Notes under the pieces: generated by a model
Databases searched by the model: none
Told to the model about the DNA's origin: nothing
Seen by the model: the letters and a program-made list of their open reading frames with translations, nothing else
Program-made: the position numbers and the translations under genes
Shown here: in pieces, positions 22,585-35,500 of the stretch
Position numbering within the stretch: position 1 is the stretch's first letter
Layout: each line of letters opens with the position of its first letter
Origin: Isoetes taiwanensis
Lineage: Eukaryota; Streptophyta; Lycopodiopsida; Isoetales; Isoetaceae
DNA: 64,000 bases
NCBI GenBank assembly: GCA_021234155.1
Contig: JAJEKV010000313.1
Span: 64,001 to 128,000, forward strand
Direction of reading: 5' to 3'

Positions 22585-23638
22585 CTGCACACAGTCCGGT
22601 GCAAAAGAAAGGTTGATTCAACTAACAAAGAACATTCAAGCATTTCAAAGGAATTATAGCCTTCTACATAGGATACAAAGCTAGTTATGGACACTATGAA
22701 ATTTGTATACCCGAAAATATGAAAACCAAATATGTCTCAATAATATAAATAAAACGCAATAAGAACAACACAAACTTGAAGATCTGGAGTTCCCTTGCCA
22801 CTCTTTTCAAGTTCAACATTTGCATTGTAAAGCTTCATCCTTTGTACCTGCGGCAGAGATAATATTTTTAACGTTGCACTACGATTGCCATAACATAATA
22901 GATATTGAAAAAGAGGTAAGGAGGATCTGCCTCTTGGAACTAATAAGAGTAGAATAGAATAGAATAGATTTTTATCGTGGCATCAGTCCCATTTTTCACA
23001 GAATGTCCCTTTCCTCAGCAGGGTTCCTCACATTACGGGCGCCCAGTCCGGCCAATATCTAAACCGGAAATCCTTCTCTATGTGCCCAAGGGTTCTTTCT
23101 CCTTCATCCAATATATTTGAAAACTAAGTGATACAGAAGAGTGGTTCTATAGTGATAACATTCCAAAGCATAACCAATAGGTTGCCATTCCTATGATCCC
23201 AAGAACAAGGTCATCTTCAGGGTATTCTAACTACAGGATTATGGATTCGACATTTAAGACAATGTAGATTGGCACCCCAATTATATTATGAAACATGCTC
23301 TAGTAAGCCAATCACTTAGATGTTAAATATGGTAACCTGATTTGAGCTAAATCTTCACCAACCTAATATAAAAAAGATATAAGATTCTTAGTGCCCACTT
23401 TACCATTTGATATGAAACCCATTACTAGTCACAGATTGCACAACCAAGCCATATGATGAACTATATATGTTGCTTTGCCTATTCGCTTGTTTTGTAAGGA
23501 GAGAAACTGACAGATAAGGGAAAGGAACATGGGTCTTTAATTTTACATTCCTTATATACAGGATCTTCCAAAGCAACTAACAGAGCTGCATATATCAAAT
23601 AAAATTATGACGCTTTGACACAATAATTGTCCAAATAC

Positions 23639-23724
23639 CATTATTGTCTCAAATGCAATATGATATGGAGTGCCTCCTGGCCCCTCACGGTACAAAACAT
23701 GCATGCTGCCATCTTTTTCTTGAC
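23639..23724 (-). other. Isolated exon-like block on minus strand
   Basis: An 86-base block on - bounded by TTCAG and GTATTT. One frame reads QEKDGSMHVLYREGPG then GTPYHIAFETIM. It lies on the same strand as the duplicated exon-like blocks and could belong to the same broken gene. I do not recognise the product. The rest of 23233-24120 holds nothing I can name. Confidence 0.35.
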
Positions 23725-24121
23725 CTGAACATTAACATAGAAACATTTCAGATGAATCATCACAACCGATTAGCTATATTCATTCAATCCATACCTGTTT
23801 TATAAGCTTACATGCATATTTTATTAACTGAACCAATGTACATGCAAACACCGCAGAGCACCTATCCATTACTAGCTGGTCAGGCTTTCTTAATATAACT
23901 CTAAATTTGACTATAACTTTCTTAATATAACTCTGTTGGTCAAATGTAAGTAGCCATTGGAAAGATCTTTAAGAGAGCCAGCTTTCATACTAGGTAAGCT
24001 TTTTGTAAATTTTGAGTCCATCCATACCAAAAATGAAAAAACACCTCTGTTGTTATCAAATTATAGCTGCGCTAAATTGGTCATAACTTTCTTGAGGCTG
24101 AGGGATGGGAGGCGCACCTGA

Positions 24122-24550
24122 ATGAGCACTTTGCGACCACTCTGTATTAGTGAAACAACTCATGTAAAACCTCCTCTTCTCCGTAGACAAAGAACGACAG
24201 TGAAGAAGCCTGTCAAGCATATTCCTTCTGCTCGACAACCTAAGAAAGATTCAGCTAAGGAGAATAATAAGTTCAGAAACAAAAGGAAGAGGGAGGAAGG
24301 GGAGTCGAGCATCAGATATGATAGTCCCAAAAAGGTAAAAGGTGCCTCGCCTAACAAGCAAGCTTTATGGAATATCGGGTACTGGCAGGCATGCAGCCAG
24401 CCTCTCGTTCCAAAGCTTGCCTTCACTAGACTCTTGAAGCTCGAGATGTCGGAGACATATGAGAAGAGAATGGAGATAAGGAAGAATAGGCCAGAGATAA
24501 CACAATATGTTCACGTTACATCGATGGAGGATGCGATCACAAGATTCTAA
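24122..24550 (+). CDS. Hypothetical 142-residue basic protein
   Basis: An ATG-to-stop frame. The first two-thirds are strongly basic (LLRRQRTTVKKPVKHIP, NKFRNKRKREEGESS, DSPKKVKGASPNK), like a nuclear or nucleic-acid-binding tail. The last third is more ordinary and ends SMEDAITRF. No known domain is visible and no promoter was found. A LINE 3' fragment starts 100 bases downstream on the other strand. It may be an exon, a transposon-derived frame or chance. Confidence 0.3.
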   Translation: MSTLRPLCISETTHVKPPLLRRQRTTVKKPVKHIPSARQPKKDSAKENNKFRNKRKREEGESSIRYDSPKKVKGASPNKQALWNIGYWQACSQPLVPKLAFTRLLKLEMSETYEKRMEIRKNRPEITQYVHVTSMEDAITRF

Positions 24551-24652
24551 GCAGGGATATTGAATATTTTGCAAGAGGCAGCAGAGGCTCATCTGGTCAG
24601 CCTCTTCGAGGGCAGTGTCCGTTGTTATATGCATATATGAACAATGTTATAG

Positions 24653-24900
24653 AAGGAAGGAAGGAAGGAAGGAAGGAAGGAAGTATATTTAACGTCCACG
24701 GAGACCAACTGGCCTATGAGACGGTGATAGACATACAATATATCGGAAAGTATCCAAACACAAAAGAAAACCACAGAAACCCTGTACAATGTGTCTCTAC
24801 CACTGGGACGAAAAAAACCCCCATGTGGGAGGAAAAACCCTTGTAGTAGGGCGTTCAGAGGCCCTATCTGAGCGCTCAAATTCCCTGTGCTGTGAGGGAC
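24653..24900 (-). mobile_element. 5'-truncated LINE, 3' end with (TTCC)n tail
   Basis: On - it ends in GGACGTTAAATATACTTCC repeats; on + this appears as (GGAA)n at 24653-24685. Its reverse complement aligns with 38808-38982 through CTACAAGGGTTTTTCCTCCC, GACACATTGTA and the GGCCAGTTGG hairpin before the tail. Only the last 250 bases or so survive. Confidence 0.8.
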
Positions 24901-26549
24901 TCCCTGACGGTAGAGCAGGACAGGGACTATGCCTTAACTAGATACTTATGAGGATGCCTCTGTTAGGAAGTTTTTTGTAACCATTACGGAAATTAAGATA
25001 TGCATCATTTGTATTATTATTTCTATTAGTTCTCACCTTCTTGTTCTTTTTAGTTACGTTCACCGTGTCATGGATGTGTACTTATTGGCTTTTCTAAAAT
25101 TATTATCTTCAACTTTATTAGGGTGAGTATTTTGCACCATCGCCACGGTGTGAAATTGGCTCCTCCAAGGTTATTGTTGGGGGCCCCCTGGGGGGGTGCT
25201 ATTCGCTACCTTTGTGGCTATGGTCCGAAATTTGTGGCCATAATTACATATGTCATTGCAGACTTGTGGAAGGATATAGCAACTTCCAGACATTGATTTT
25301 TAACACATTGCAATATTCACTTGTACTATGATTATATATTTATATATTTGATGGCAGAACTATACTAGTAATATGATTTATAACTCATATAGCATAAGCT
25401 TTATAGCAGTAATCCATTCATCAACCATCCAGGCTCATCATAAGCAGATGGTTCAATGATTCTATTAAGCTCATAGCGCCATGCTCTGGAACCCAAATAA
25501 GATGGATAACCATGCAATAGGACCCAAGGAAACCTCCCTTACAATTGATAGCTTTTCCATCCAGAGTTTTCCTGCACACTCTTCCGATTTCATGTTATAG
25601 AAACAAACTAATAACTGAAGCATCTTATTGAGGTCATCCAACAATTGTGTTTTTCATTAAGAATAATTAAATCATTTCCAGATCCACCCTTCTTCTTATT
25701 TTTTCCAGAATAGAGTGTGTCCATATGAACAGATGCAGTAATCTTATATCTCTTCCAAATGCTCTTTCATTTGAGAATTTGATTTGCTCGCCCTGACCTC
25801 ATTGATCCTCGGGAAGATGGTTTTAGTAATACCTTGTTGCTTCATCCTACACTAAAAAATGGATTGAAGAGAGTTTTGAAAGATAATGACAATCTTCAAA
25901 AGAGATTGAAGATGATACCATTGGGGTTAGGGAGAGGAAAATGAATTTGAAGGCTGCAAATGTCCTTGCTCCAGGGATGAAGGCTCTAAAAGAATGACTA
26001 CTGCCATAAAAGACACTTGTGGATCCAAATATATCTGAGAAGAAGAAGAGAGGACCTTCTAATCTTGCTTTTCTGTTGAAGAAATTAGTGACTAAGGATG
26101 ATGTTATTGAAATGTTGAAGCTTCCTGATGCCATCGCTTAAAAATAGCTGTAATAGACCAGGTACCAAGTGAATTAGGGAAGAATTAAAGCCGTTAGAGC
26201 ATGAAAGAGTTATATGATAATGTGAGTATCAGCAGACAGACTTACCTTGCTCTTTTTTGGTATTTATAAAGTGCCATAAGTATTTGATATTAATGGATGG
26301 CATTGAAAATTTTAGATTGGTGTCTAAAATTTGAGCAGTAGTTGGTGCTACTGGTTGAGATTGGTGCTTCAACAAAAATCCATGAGTCATCCTTAACCAT
26401 TCTCTAAATTTAGAAACTTATTTATTACAACTTAAAATATGTTAATCATATTCCAACTCTGTAGATCAATTCAATCCTTTTTGTACCTTAATCTTAATCC
26501 TTAGCCACAGTTGTGATCATAATGAATAGTTGGTGCTATTTGTGAGATC
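24901..26549. other. Intergenic, with a possible small relic at 25850-26140
   Basis: Mostly AT-rich sequence without genes. On + the part near 25850-26140 can be read in pieces (KMNLKAANVLAPGMKALKE, then GPSNLAFLLKKLVTKDD), which looks protein-like but has stops between the pieces. No family is recognised. Confidence 0.3.
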
Positions 26550-26554
26550 ATAAT
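26550..26554. repeat. Left target-site duplication ATAAT of the LTR retrotransposon
   Basis: ATAAT immediately precedes the 5' LTR (TGTGACG) and is repeated exactly after the 3' LTR at 38144-38148. Confidence 0.9.
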
Positions 26555-28260
26555 TGTGACGTTCCATCACAAAGATACGCTCCCGGGGCGATATTGTAAT
26601 CGCCATCGCCACGCTGCATTTACCGCCACCCCGACCGACGTGCACGCCAACGCAGTAGCCAAGTGGGTAGCCCCTAGGGGGCAACTTGCTAAGAATGTGC
26701 ATTAGTATTAATGTGCACATTTTCCAATGTACACATTAATGTGGGCACACATTTCCATGTGGCCACTTGATGCCAAGTGGGCCATACCCATAGGTGCAAT
26801 TAATGTGCACATTTTCCAATGTACACATTCATTAATGTGCACACATTTCCATGTGAGCACATTTGGGTGCACACATTTCCATGTGGGCACATTTGGCCAC
26901 CTAGCCCTTAAAGGCAAGTGGGCCCTTTTCCCAATTATCCCACATGCCTAAAGGGGATAATTGGAAACCCTAGCCACCCCTTGTCTATTTAAGTAGGAGA
27001 ACCCTAACTTGCCCATTTTCGTTTCTAGGGGTTTTAGAGCTCTATTTTGGCTGCCTCAAGAGCTAAACCGCCTCCCAGCTTCTGGCCTGAGAGAACTGCA
27101 TCATTAGTTTTCCTTGATTCGAGCATTTGGCCAGGATGGTCGAAGTTCAGTCGAGGAGGAGGAACTCAAGGATCAGTATTTAGGCAATTTAGTAGTCTAA
27201 ACCCCATTTCAGCCATCAATCAAAAGAGGGTTTAGCCTCTTAAATTGCCCATAGCAGCCCTCTAGAACTCTAGATAGCAGATTCTAACTAAAGAACCTAA
27301 CTCTATGATATAGATTAGATCTTGTTCTTTAGTTCTTCCGTGATGTATATGGATGATGTATCTCGTGGAACTCCTTGTATTGGGAAGGGGGTAGAGACCT
27401 AAAGCTTGGTAGTAGATGCTCCTAGATTAGCCCTCTAGCACACTATAGATGCGGCTCAGGCACAAGAGCCACACCCGGTTGTGGGTGAAGGGGCCGAGAC
27501 GGGCTTATAAGGAGGTTTGTGTTCGACTCTTGAACCATCCCTATGGTGTGTTAGTGCTACCGGGGATCATTGTGACTAGGTCCAATGGCTTGCCACTGCG
27601 GTGGGCAAGGCATGGGCTCGACACCGTGGAGGTGGTGGATATGACCTTCCATTGAGTTCAAGTCAAACACGGGCAAAGGGCCTCTAGTCACCTTGAGTCA
27701 AGATGTAGATCTCTCGGAGGGGAGAGATCCCACCGCCCCATCGAACCGGGAGATGAAACCCGTGAATAGCCCCTTGGCTATGCATCCCGGGCAAGGCTAC
27801 CAGTCCCAACACTTTTCAGCCTCCTCGCAGTGTGCATGAGAGGGGCGGATGGAGTGGACAACCCTAAGCCATGTTCATATGCCAGCCAAATCCATTGCCA
27901 TGAATTCCTGTCTGCGCAATGAACTCGAGACCCAAGCCCGCCACCATCCCTTTGAGTCCGAGCCTTGGGTAGGATTCCCTATGTGATAGCCGATCTTTGT
28001 CTATGCAGATATGTGGAGGACCATCCTTCGTGATGGTCATATGATGTTGATGTATGTGCTAATCGACATGTATGTTTACGCCCGCAGCCTAGGTAGGCCC
28101 CGAGGGAGACGGTGCAATGACCCTTCCACTCTTCCCACCGGAACCCGCCACGGTTGCAAAGTGTCATGTGGAGGGCCCCGCATTAGCATGGAGCTGGTAT
28201 GGGGATGAACTTGTTTGTATACGGTGAGGGCATCAGATGCGAAAGTAGGGGGACGCCACA
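26555..28260 (+). repeat. 5' LTR (1706 bp)
   Basis: Starts TGTGACG and ends GACGCCACA, giving the canonical TG...CA. It is colinear with 36434-38143. U3 contains repeated GTGCACA-type motifs (26698-26935), and TATTTAA at 26986-26992 is a plausible TATA box. AT-rich stretches are identical in the two LTRs, and most differences are small indels in CG-rich stretches. Confidence 0.95.
26698..26935. repeat. U3 array of GTGCAC / CACATTTCCATGTG motifs
   Basis: The block ATTAATGTGCACATTTTCC with AATGTACACATT occurs twice, followed by several copies of CACACATTTCCATGTG and GGGCACATTTGG. Many units are dyad-symmetric (GTGCAC, CATGTG). The same array is in the 3' LTR (36570-36775). It lies upstream of the presumed TATA box, where an LTR enhancer would be. 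Confidence 0.75.
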
Positions 28261-28261
28261 T

Positions 28262-28273
28262 TGGTATCGAGCA
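28262..28273 (+). other. Primer-binding site of the LTR retrotransposon
   Basis: TGGTATCGAGCA begins two bases after the 5' LTR and matches the initiator-Met tRNA-type site TGGTATCAGAGC apart from one missing base. Confidence 0.75.
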
Positions 28274-29295
28274 ATGTTCTTGGAGACCAAGAGCAAAGCA
28301 CCGACCATGCTCCCCAAAGAGTACTAACTTGATAGGATCCTCAAACCCTCGAGAAATGGGAAAATTTTTCTCATTTTGTAGTATATGCTAAGCTAGCAAA
28401 GTTAAAGATTAAAGTGAATTAGTAGCGCATTTTTAAAGTGAATTAATAGTTAAGTTAAAGAAAAGCTTAAAGTGAATTAGTAAAAGTTAAAAAAAAAAAT
28501 TAGTGAAAAAATTAGATGGTCCACACGTCATTTGAGCCGATTTCTAAAAAATATAGAAACCCCCAAAAATTTAACGTGAGACATTGATCCAAAAAAAACT
28601 TTAAAAAAAAAAAAAAAAATTAGAAAAGTAACTTAGTAATTCGAATTTCAGCCTAGGAATTAGCTAGATTAGCTTTCTAATCTATTTAAACCTCATCTTA
28701 AAAGAATTAGTGGTTGAACCCCCAAACCCCCCCGTAGCCAACCAACCGAGGAGGGCATCGCTTGTGTTTGAATTATAATCCTTAATTAGATTTAAGCTGT
28801 AATAATGTTAGATAATATTAATGGCCAAGCCTTAGACTTAGAACCAAGACCCTTAAGCTAGATAGAGTCATCATCCCGATAGACACCAAGCCTCCGATCG
28901 ACATGACGCCAAAAGACCAAATGCACCACTCGACTCCTCGACAAGGAGAAACAGCCAGAGGCCAAGGAGGTCAAGGAAACAAGAAGAGGAGAGGGCGTAA
29001 CGAGAGCGGGAGGCCGGGGGTCAAGAAGCAAAGCAGAGCGTAAGCTGGTCCAACATTTTGAAGACTCAACACCAAGACAAAGACACACCAAGGGAGTAAC
29101 TCTAATGAAGAAAGATATGCACTTACCAATCATATCAAAGGAGAACCTTATTAATTTCGTAAATGATAAAATTTGTTTAATACAACGTGTTTTAGAGTAA
29201 ATTATAACTGTATAAAGTTACTTAATTAAGTTAAGTTATAGAATTCTAGCTTTTGTTTTAGTCAAATTGGAGCTTTTGAGCAAAATTGAGACGAT

Positions 29296-29559
29296 GTCTC
29301 ACACGTCGCGCCAGGACAGATTTCTAGATTTTAGGAATCGGGGCCGGCTAAACGTGAGACCATGCCCAAAAATGCCCAAAACAGCTCCAAATCGACCAAG
29401 TAAGGGGTCAATTCTGCCTAACTCGATGAGTTTAGTGGAATTACAGCCTTAGATCACTTAAATTGAGTAAGCCTAGCCCAATTAGGACCCATGTCTCACA
29501 CGTCGCGCCAGGACAGATTTCTACATTCTCAAAATCGGTCTGGGCGCAACGTGTGAGAC
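29296..29559. repeat. Two long imperfect hairpins in the retrotransposon leader
   Basis: Each copy (29296-29360 and 29493-29559) starts GTCTCACACGTCGCGCCAGG and ends in its near reverse complement, ACGTGAGAC or ACGTGTGAGAC. The second copy has an 11-base perfect outer stem and a further inner stem (GCGCCAGGACAGATTT against AAATCGGTCTGGGCGC). A weaker third copy lies at about 28519-28582 (CCACACGTC ... AACGTGAGAC). Confidence 0.7.
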
Positions 29560-32500
29560 CTCCAAATTTTGAACCTCCATAACTTGAGCTACAGAGCTCC
29601 AAATCGCCGAAATTTGTTGCGTTAGGACCGTTAGACAGCCTAGAATCCATTTATGACCTCAAATTAGGATAGAAATGTCAAACCCCATCTCAAAATGACC
29701 AAAATTGCTCAAACCCTTGAATTGCTTTCCCAAACTGTAGTTTGTTTGTAGATAGAAGCATACCCCATTAGTAGCTCGCAAGTATTGATCTCGGCTCGAA
29801 GCTGATGCCTTACTCCTAGGTAGAAGTGCTCAGGAACACCCCTTTGTTATAGTCATCTAGACCTTAGCATAGCAACCCAAGTCCAACTGTTGGTACACCA
29901 CCGCCGAGCCAAAGGCATAAACCTTGACCTAATCGTGTCCTTCTAATAGAGTTTGACTTATATAGCGCCACATTGACACTCCCTATTGCCGTGATACCTA
30001 GAAAGGAGCTAGAGCCTAGAGCTGCCCAAGTCATTCCATGTGTAGAGATTGGACCCCCCAAACCAACTTTGCTAGGACCTTAGAGTATACTCAAACACCA
30101 TGAGGGCTTTGCAAAACAACCCTCATGTCATGCCATACCACACGCCCTAATGTCCATAGACTTGTAGATTATAGATATGTTCTAGTAATGCCGCCGCCGA
30201 GCCATCTTGCTTGCTTATAGAGCCTGAATATTGTAGGAGAGCCCTTCAAGTAGACTCTTAGACTCTAGGATACACGGAAGCTAAGCTTTTCAAGGACGGG
30301 CCGAGCCACGACGAAGCTAAGGGCGAACTTTGAAGACATCAAGGTCCCAGCCAATGCACAAACAGATAAGGAGAGGAGACCAAAAAAGGCGCACTCCAAG
30401 AGGGGAAGCACAACGACAAACACCTCAACCGACAAACGAGTAGAACAGACACCACCGACCTATCATCAATCTCCATCAAATGGGAAGAATATTGGTAACC
30501 AACGGCACCAAGAATGTTCTAGATGTCAACCTCCCGCTACCACGCCCACGAAGCTCACATCGAAAAGAGGATCTCAACGCCTTCACCAACTCGACGACAT
30601 GAGTTTCAAATGGAAGAACGCGAGACAACAAAAAAATACGTGTACAGAAGATGTTAGGCATCGATGTCGCTAGCATCACGAAGCTAGGGCCCGAGGGCAT
30701 AATCTTCCGCCGAGGAGACAACTCATGGCTTACACAGAGCGAGATAGAAACCGGGAGGGAAGATCACCACGACCTTGCAGCCAAAGCAGCCTCAAGCCAA
30801 CGCCAACAAAAGGAGTAAACCAAGCTAGGCAACCACAAAGCACCTAAGGCTGACCAAGATGAGCCTCCAGCCCCTTGCACCAGCAGGAGAACTTTCATCG
30901 GTTCCAAAAAGGTAGGAGACCATGAGAGGGAGGGAGACGATATCAAGGAACATTTCGACCAAGGCCTCAGACAGCACTAGGGGCAAGACCAAGGAGGAGA
31001 ATATTCGCCAAACAGAATTCGGACCCGTGAACACCTAGAAACCAAAGGAAGGACGGCTTTACTACGCCGCCAAGGAGTGCGAGACTCGAATGGTTAGGAC
31101 CCAAAGGACGGAGGAGACGCACCTAGCCAGCAGGTACAAATCACGCAAAGGCGCACCGAAGGAGCTATGATAGGGCAATGGAGATGACCACACTTCCGTG
31201 CATGTGAGAGCCACCTCGAATGAAGCAAAGCCCAAGCAACAGAGTCGACTCGTAAATTCAACCCGCGGGGATTGACAATGCCCGCCCACCGACCACGACA
31301 TCATCTCGTGAGCTTCAAGACATTCAAGAATGCCCGACCGCAACAGCCGTGTGACCCTACTCAAGCTCGATCAATGGCACCGCAATCAGCAATCTTGCAA
31401 CAACACACCGCATGTAGGGACGGAGCGATTACCGATTCCTCGCTAATTTAAATATACACAACAAGGAGGAGCATCTTTTCAAGGGATCACATCGATTTAA
31501 CACTCTTCGCAGAACTTGAGGTGATCAGCTCGGATCGACATAAAGCTCAACAATAGTAGCAAGATCTCAAGGAATCCCTGAGTCAACCGTAAACTAAGAA
31601 GATGCAAAGAAACCCAAGGATCAAACGCGATCGAGGAAGGGAAACCTAAAGGAGTATAAATAATTAGGTAGATCTTCGTGAAGTTGTTTTGCAAAAGTGG
31701 ATGAATTAAAATCCCAATGTAAATGCGATATGTCTATTGTATATCTAGGGTGTCCACATATATAGTGGAGAAACATGAGTTTAGAGTCATGTTTTACGGA
31801 TTTAGCTTTAGATCAGGAAGCTCCTTCACTTCGACTACCAAAGGAGGAAGCAAGGAGGCACAACTATAGCCCAAGATCAAAATGGAAGAGCAACTACGAG
31901 GGAGAAACGACTAGAGGCCAAGCAAACCTTCAACTCCAAACACTTCGAAATGCCCTCAAGTAGTAAGACCGCCGCCACCCAATGTTAGAATAAGAGACAA
32001 CACCGATCATGTCAAGATCATCAACGCTGCACTGTGACATCGCCGTGGCAACACTACCTCTTGTAGCAAAGGGCAAAGACTTGATCTAACTTATGACATG
32101 AGTGGCCTCAACAATGGAAGGAGGAACACCCCGACATCAACGAGCCAACTAAGAAGGCAACATCTCGACGCACCATAATTCCAACTTGTGGTAATATAGG
32201 GGATGTGCTATGACACGCGGTATTAGATGGAGATGCACTTACGAAAAGGCACCGACGAGGAGGAGATATGCCCCCAACAACTAGGTGATGGCTTCACGTA
32301 CTCCTACCAAGAATTAGAAGAGAAGAAGCCAACCATATCTCTCGACATGTGGCACGCCAAACGCCCAAGGTAGAAGCATTCGACGCCTTTAACGACAAGG
32401 ATAGCAACTGAAGCACCTTCGGCGTAAAAGAGAGTTCAAGATAATAGCCGTGCTATTCAACCACAAGAGTATATCTAAGGCGTGTACTTCTTCAACGCAA

Positions 32501-35500
32501 GGGTCAAGCCGCGCAGAGATAAGGATCCATCATCCCAACAACCGAGCCATCGTGAGGAGAGTCATGATGCCTTACTTGCCAAAGAGACCGAAATGCATAG
32601 AAGGACAAAGGTCGAACTCGAAAGATGGAGAAGTGCTAGCAACCGACTTCTTCCACGAAGCTTCCTGTGAGGCAACAGGAGGATCAAAACCGACGAAAGC
32701 ACAATCAAAGTCACCGGAGGGTACCTCAAGACAAGAAGACGGCATAGCACCGTGGAACGCGGACAACGCCCAAGCCATGTGATCGAGGGGATCAAACGAA
32801 GAAGTTTGGAAGCTCGATGGAGAACCAACTAGGTGAGGCGAGCCGATGACTTGCACGCTGCCTTGCATGCAACTTGGTGAACCCAAGGATGAACGATTCA
32901 AAGAACAATCAGAAGAGAACAACTCCTGAGGAGTATAGCCAAAGGAATCAAGACAACCTCAAGAGACGCCTTCAAATAGCTTCAAGTATCATGAAGGGGG
33001 GAACAATTATTGCCCGAGAACAGATCAAGAAGCGCATCGAAATGTCAAGCATCAACGACAAGCACACCTTAGTTAGAATGTGATGCAAAGCGGTTAGCCA
33101 TAGCCGACAAACATCGGAGGGCCCAAGTATATCAACAAGTTACCCCGAGTAACGAGCCGACGCACAAATAGGAGGATATAGATCACAACACCATTGCACC
33201 GGAGGAACACCGATGACATTGCCAAGGAGTAGGTGTCCAACTCAAGGGAGGCACAAGGGAGACCTAATAGCTCTAGTAGTAATTGTAATTATGTAAGCTA
33301 TATGTTGTGCATGTATAGTTCCCTTTGTTATTTCTTCCTCCCATAGCGTAACACATCAAAGGAAGAGATGTCATGCAAGTTGCGTGGGTGAAGCAATCAA
33401 CATCGCCAACACTCTCGGCAACACGATAACGACAAGAGGACTCGACGATGAGACATCGATGGAGTCAAGAAACAATATCGGATACGAGTCATCCTTTAGC
33501 CGCCAAGACAAAGAGTTCAAGATGAAAGATCTTTTTCAACAACGCCACTTTCGTGCATTTGAAAAGCGGCATGCAAGATTCAAATGATCAACTACACCAT
33601 CAAGCCACCAAGAATAAGAGGCTTCTAGCTTAACAAAGTCAACCTCTACATCAAAGAGGAGCCACCGCCAAGGAGACCTGAAGTATCGAAAGCGACTGGA
33701 AGAACGCTACCTTGCTCCTTCAAGCAGTAACAACGAGCGGATGAGCTTCTAGCAAGCTCAAAGATCTAAGGCCATGGGGCCTAGTAGGTTAAATGTATGG
33801 ATGGTAACATCCATATTGGGATTAGAAGGCAATTCCGGATATTCTCGCTGAAAGGATTGCCCAATTGGGAAGGAGACGATAGGAGTAACTAAAATTATAC
33901 ACGATTGTTAATGTAGACATCCAACGTATTGAAACCACTTGGTGAGATTGATCTCCTCGCTAAGAAGGAATCACTACTAGGATAATTGTTGACCATGTAT
34001 AAATCTAGTATCTCCAAAGAATAATCCAACCGAAAAGAAAAGAAGTAATCTAACAAGTCCGCCAACTTGTTACGATGACATCAATTCGATTGGTAGGAAT
34101 ATTCCAAGAGTTTAAATAACTAAGAAAGGGGAATCTCTAGAATAATAAAATAATAGTACATGCAAGGTACATCTAAAATAAGAATTATAGTAATCAAATA
34201 GTCTTTTTGAGACAAAAGGAATTGTCGCCATGACAAAACCTTGTGGTTTAGAATCGCTCTAACTAAGTAGATAACCCATAATTATATTGAAATAAATGAT
34301 AACATAATATGTGCATCCATCTTAGATGGTTATATATGTTAGCTAAGGCTAGTAACTTAATGCGCTAAGTAAGAAGTTTATAACCTCTTAAGGGGAGAGA
34401 ATAGATATGACGCTGTGTGCAATGTCATTGAAGGGGTGCAGGACCATTTTCTTTTTCAAGAAAGTGGGAGGGCTCAATCTTATGATTGAACGCATTTTGC
34501 ACCGAATTGACCGACCTGTCAGAATAGAGTTCACTCCGCAATGGCCGGGCTTAATAGAGCGTAAGATAGATAGATAGATAGCTCAGAGGCCTTCAACGCG
34601 TAGACCCGACGTAGTAGTGAACTACACCAACGAAGTGGAGCAAAACTATGGGAGCAATGAACCACCAAGTCACCTCCAAACTACTCGACGGGCTCAATGA
34701 GTGGATGCTTTTAGCCTTAGGTAAGGTATGCGCATGTATTATAAGCCTTAATGTGTCTTATTGATAAGTTAAATATAGACCCTAATAACCGCATAGAAAT
34801 TGTTGTAATGATATGTATCATAGGGAAATAAGTTAAATAACAACGATAATGTGAAGTAGCATGTTAATTAATCCTTCGCAAGGATGCAATTCCTTCCAAG
34901 GATAGCTATAGGTCCTTATAAATATAAATAGAAAATAGAATTGGATATACTTAAGTGCATCTTAGGGATATACTTCCAAGGGTAATGCAGACCCAAGGAA
35001 GAGAATAAGAAGCACATCTAATTCTTGTGTATGATAATTAAAACCCCGCCTATAATACAATAGGTCTAAATCGTGGTTATTGTTTAAATAATCGCGATCT
35101 AAAAGTCGTTAAATATTGCAAAGATTAGAGTAAATATAATTGTACTATCGGAAGTAATGTATCCGATACTATGATAATGTTAATTCATAAATATTACCTT
35201 AGGGTAATTATGTTAATCACATGCATTAAAGGAGTAAAAAAAAAAAAAAAATTGGCTCGTGCATGTCGATTTGTGTTTAGATTAGTTTCATGTGTAGTTA
35301 AGATTAATCGCGCGCATGCAACCTATGCTTGGTATGGATTGCATGCGTTGTTATCGATGATGAGACCACTACGGTGATCTCTAGGGCGTGGTGTAATGTC
35401 AATGTAGGCATGACCGCGCTTCCACCGGACGAGTGGAAGGTAGATTAGAAAGTCTACTGGCCCCATCGGAAGCAGACAACCTCGAGAGAAAGGAGGTCAT

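Larger units (their letters stand above)
20871..23232. repeat. Tandem duplication, copy 2 (about 2.36 kb)
   Basis: Second copy of the 18617-20768 unit, same orientation. Extra segments relative to copy 1: about 22276-22398 including the GATAA microsatellite, about 22946-22977 carrying a GAATA-tailed LINE 3' end, and about 75 bases near 23005-23080. The PPR remnant is at about 21775-21990 on - and is more broken than in copy 1. Confidence 0.85.

Noticed and set aside
18617-23232. The two 2.2-kb copies as LTRs of one element
   Set aside because: They lack TG...CA ends and a primer site, and only about 100 bases lie between them. A tandem duplication is simpler.
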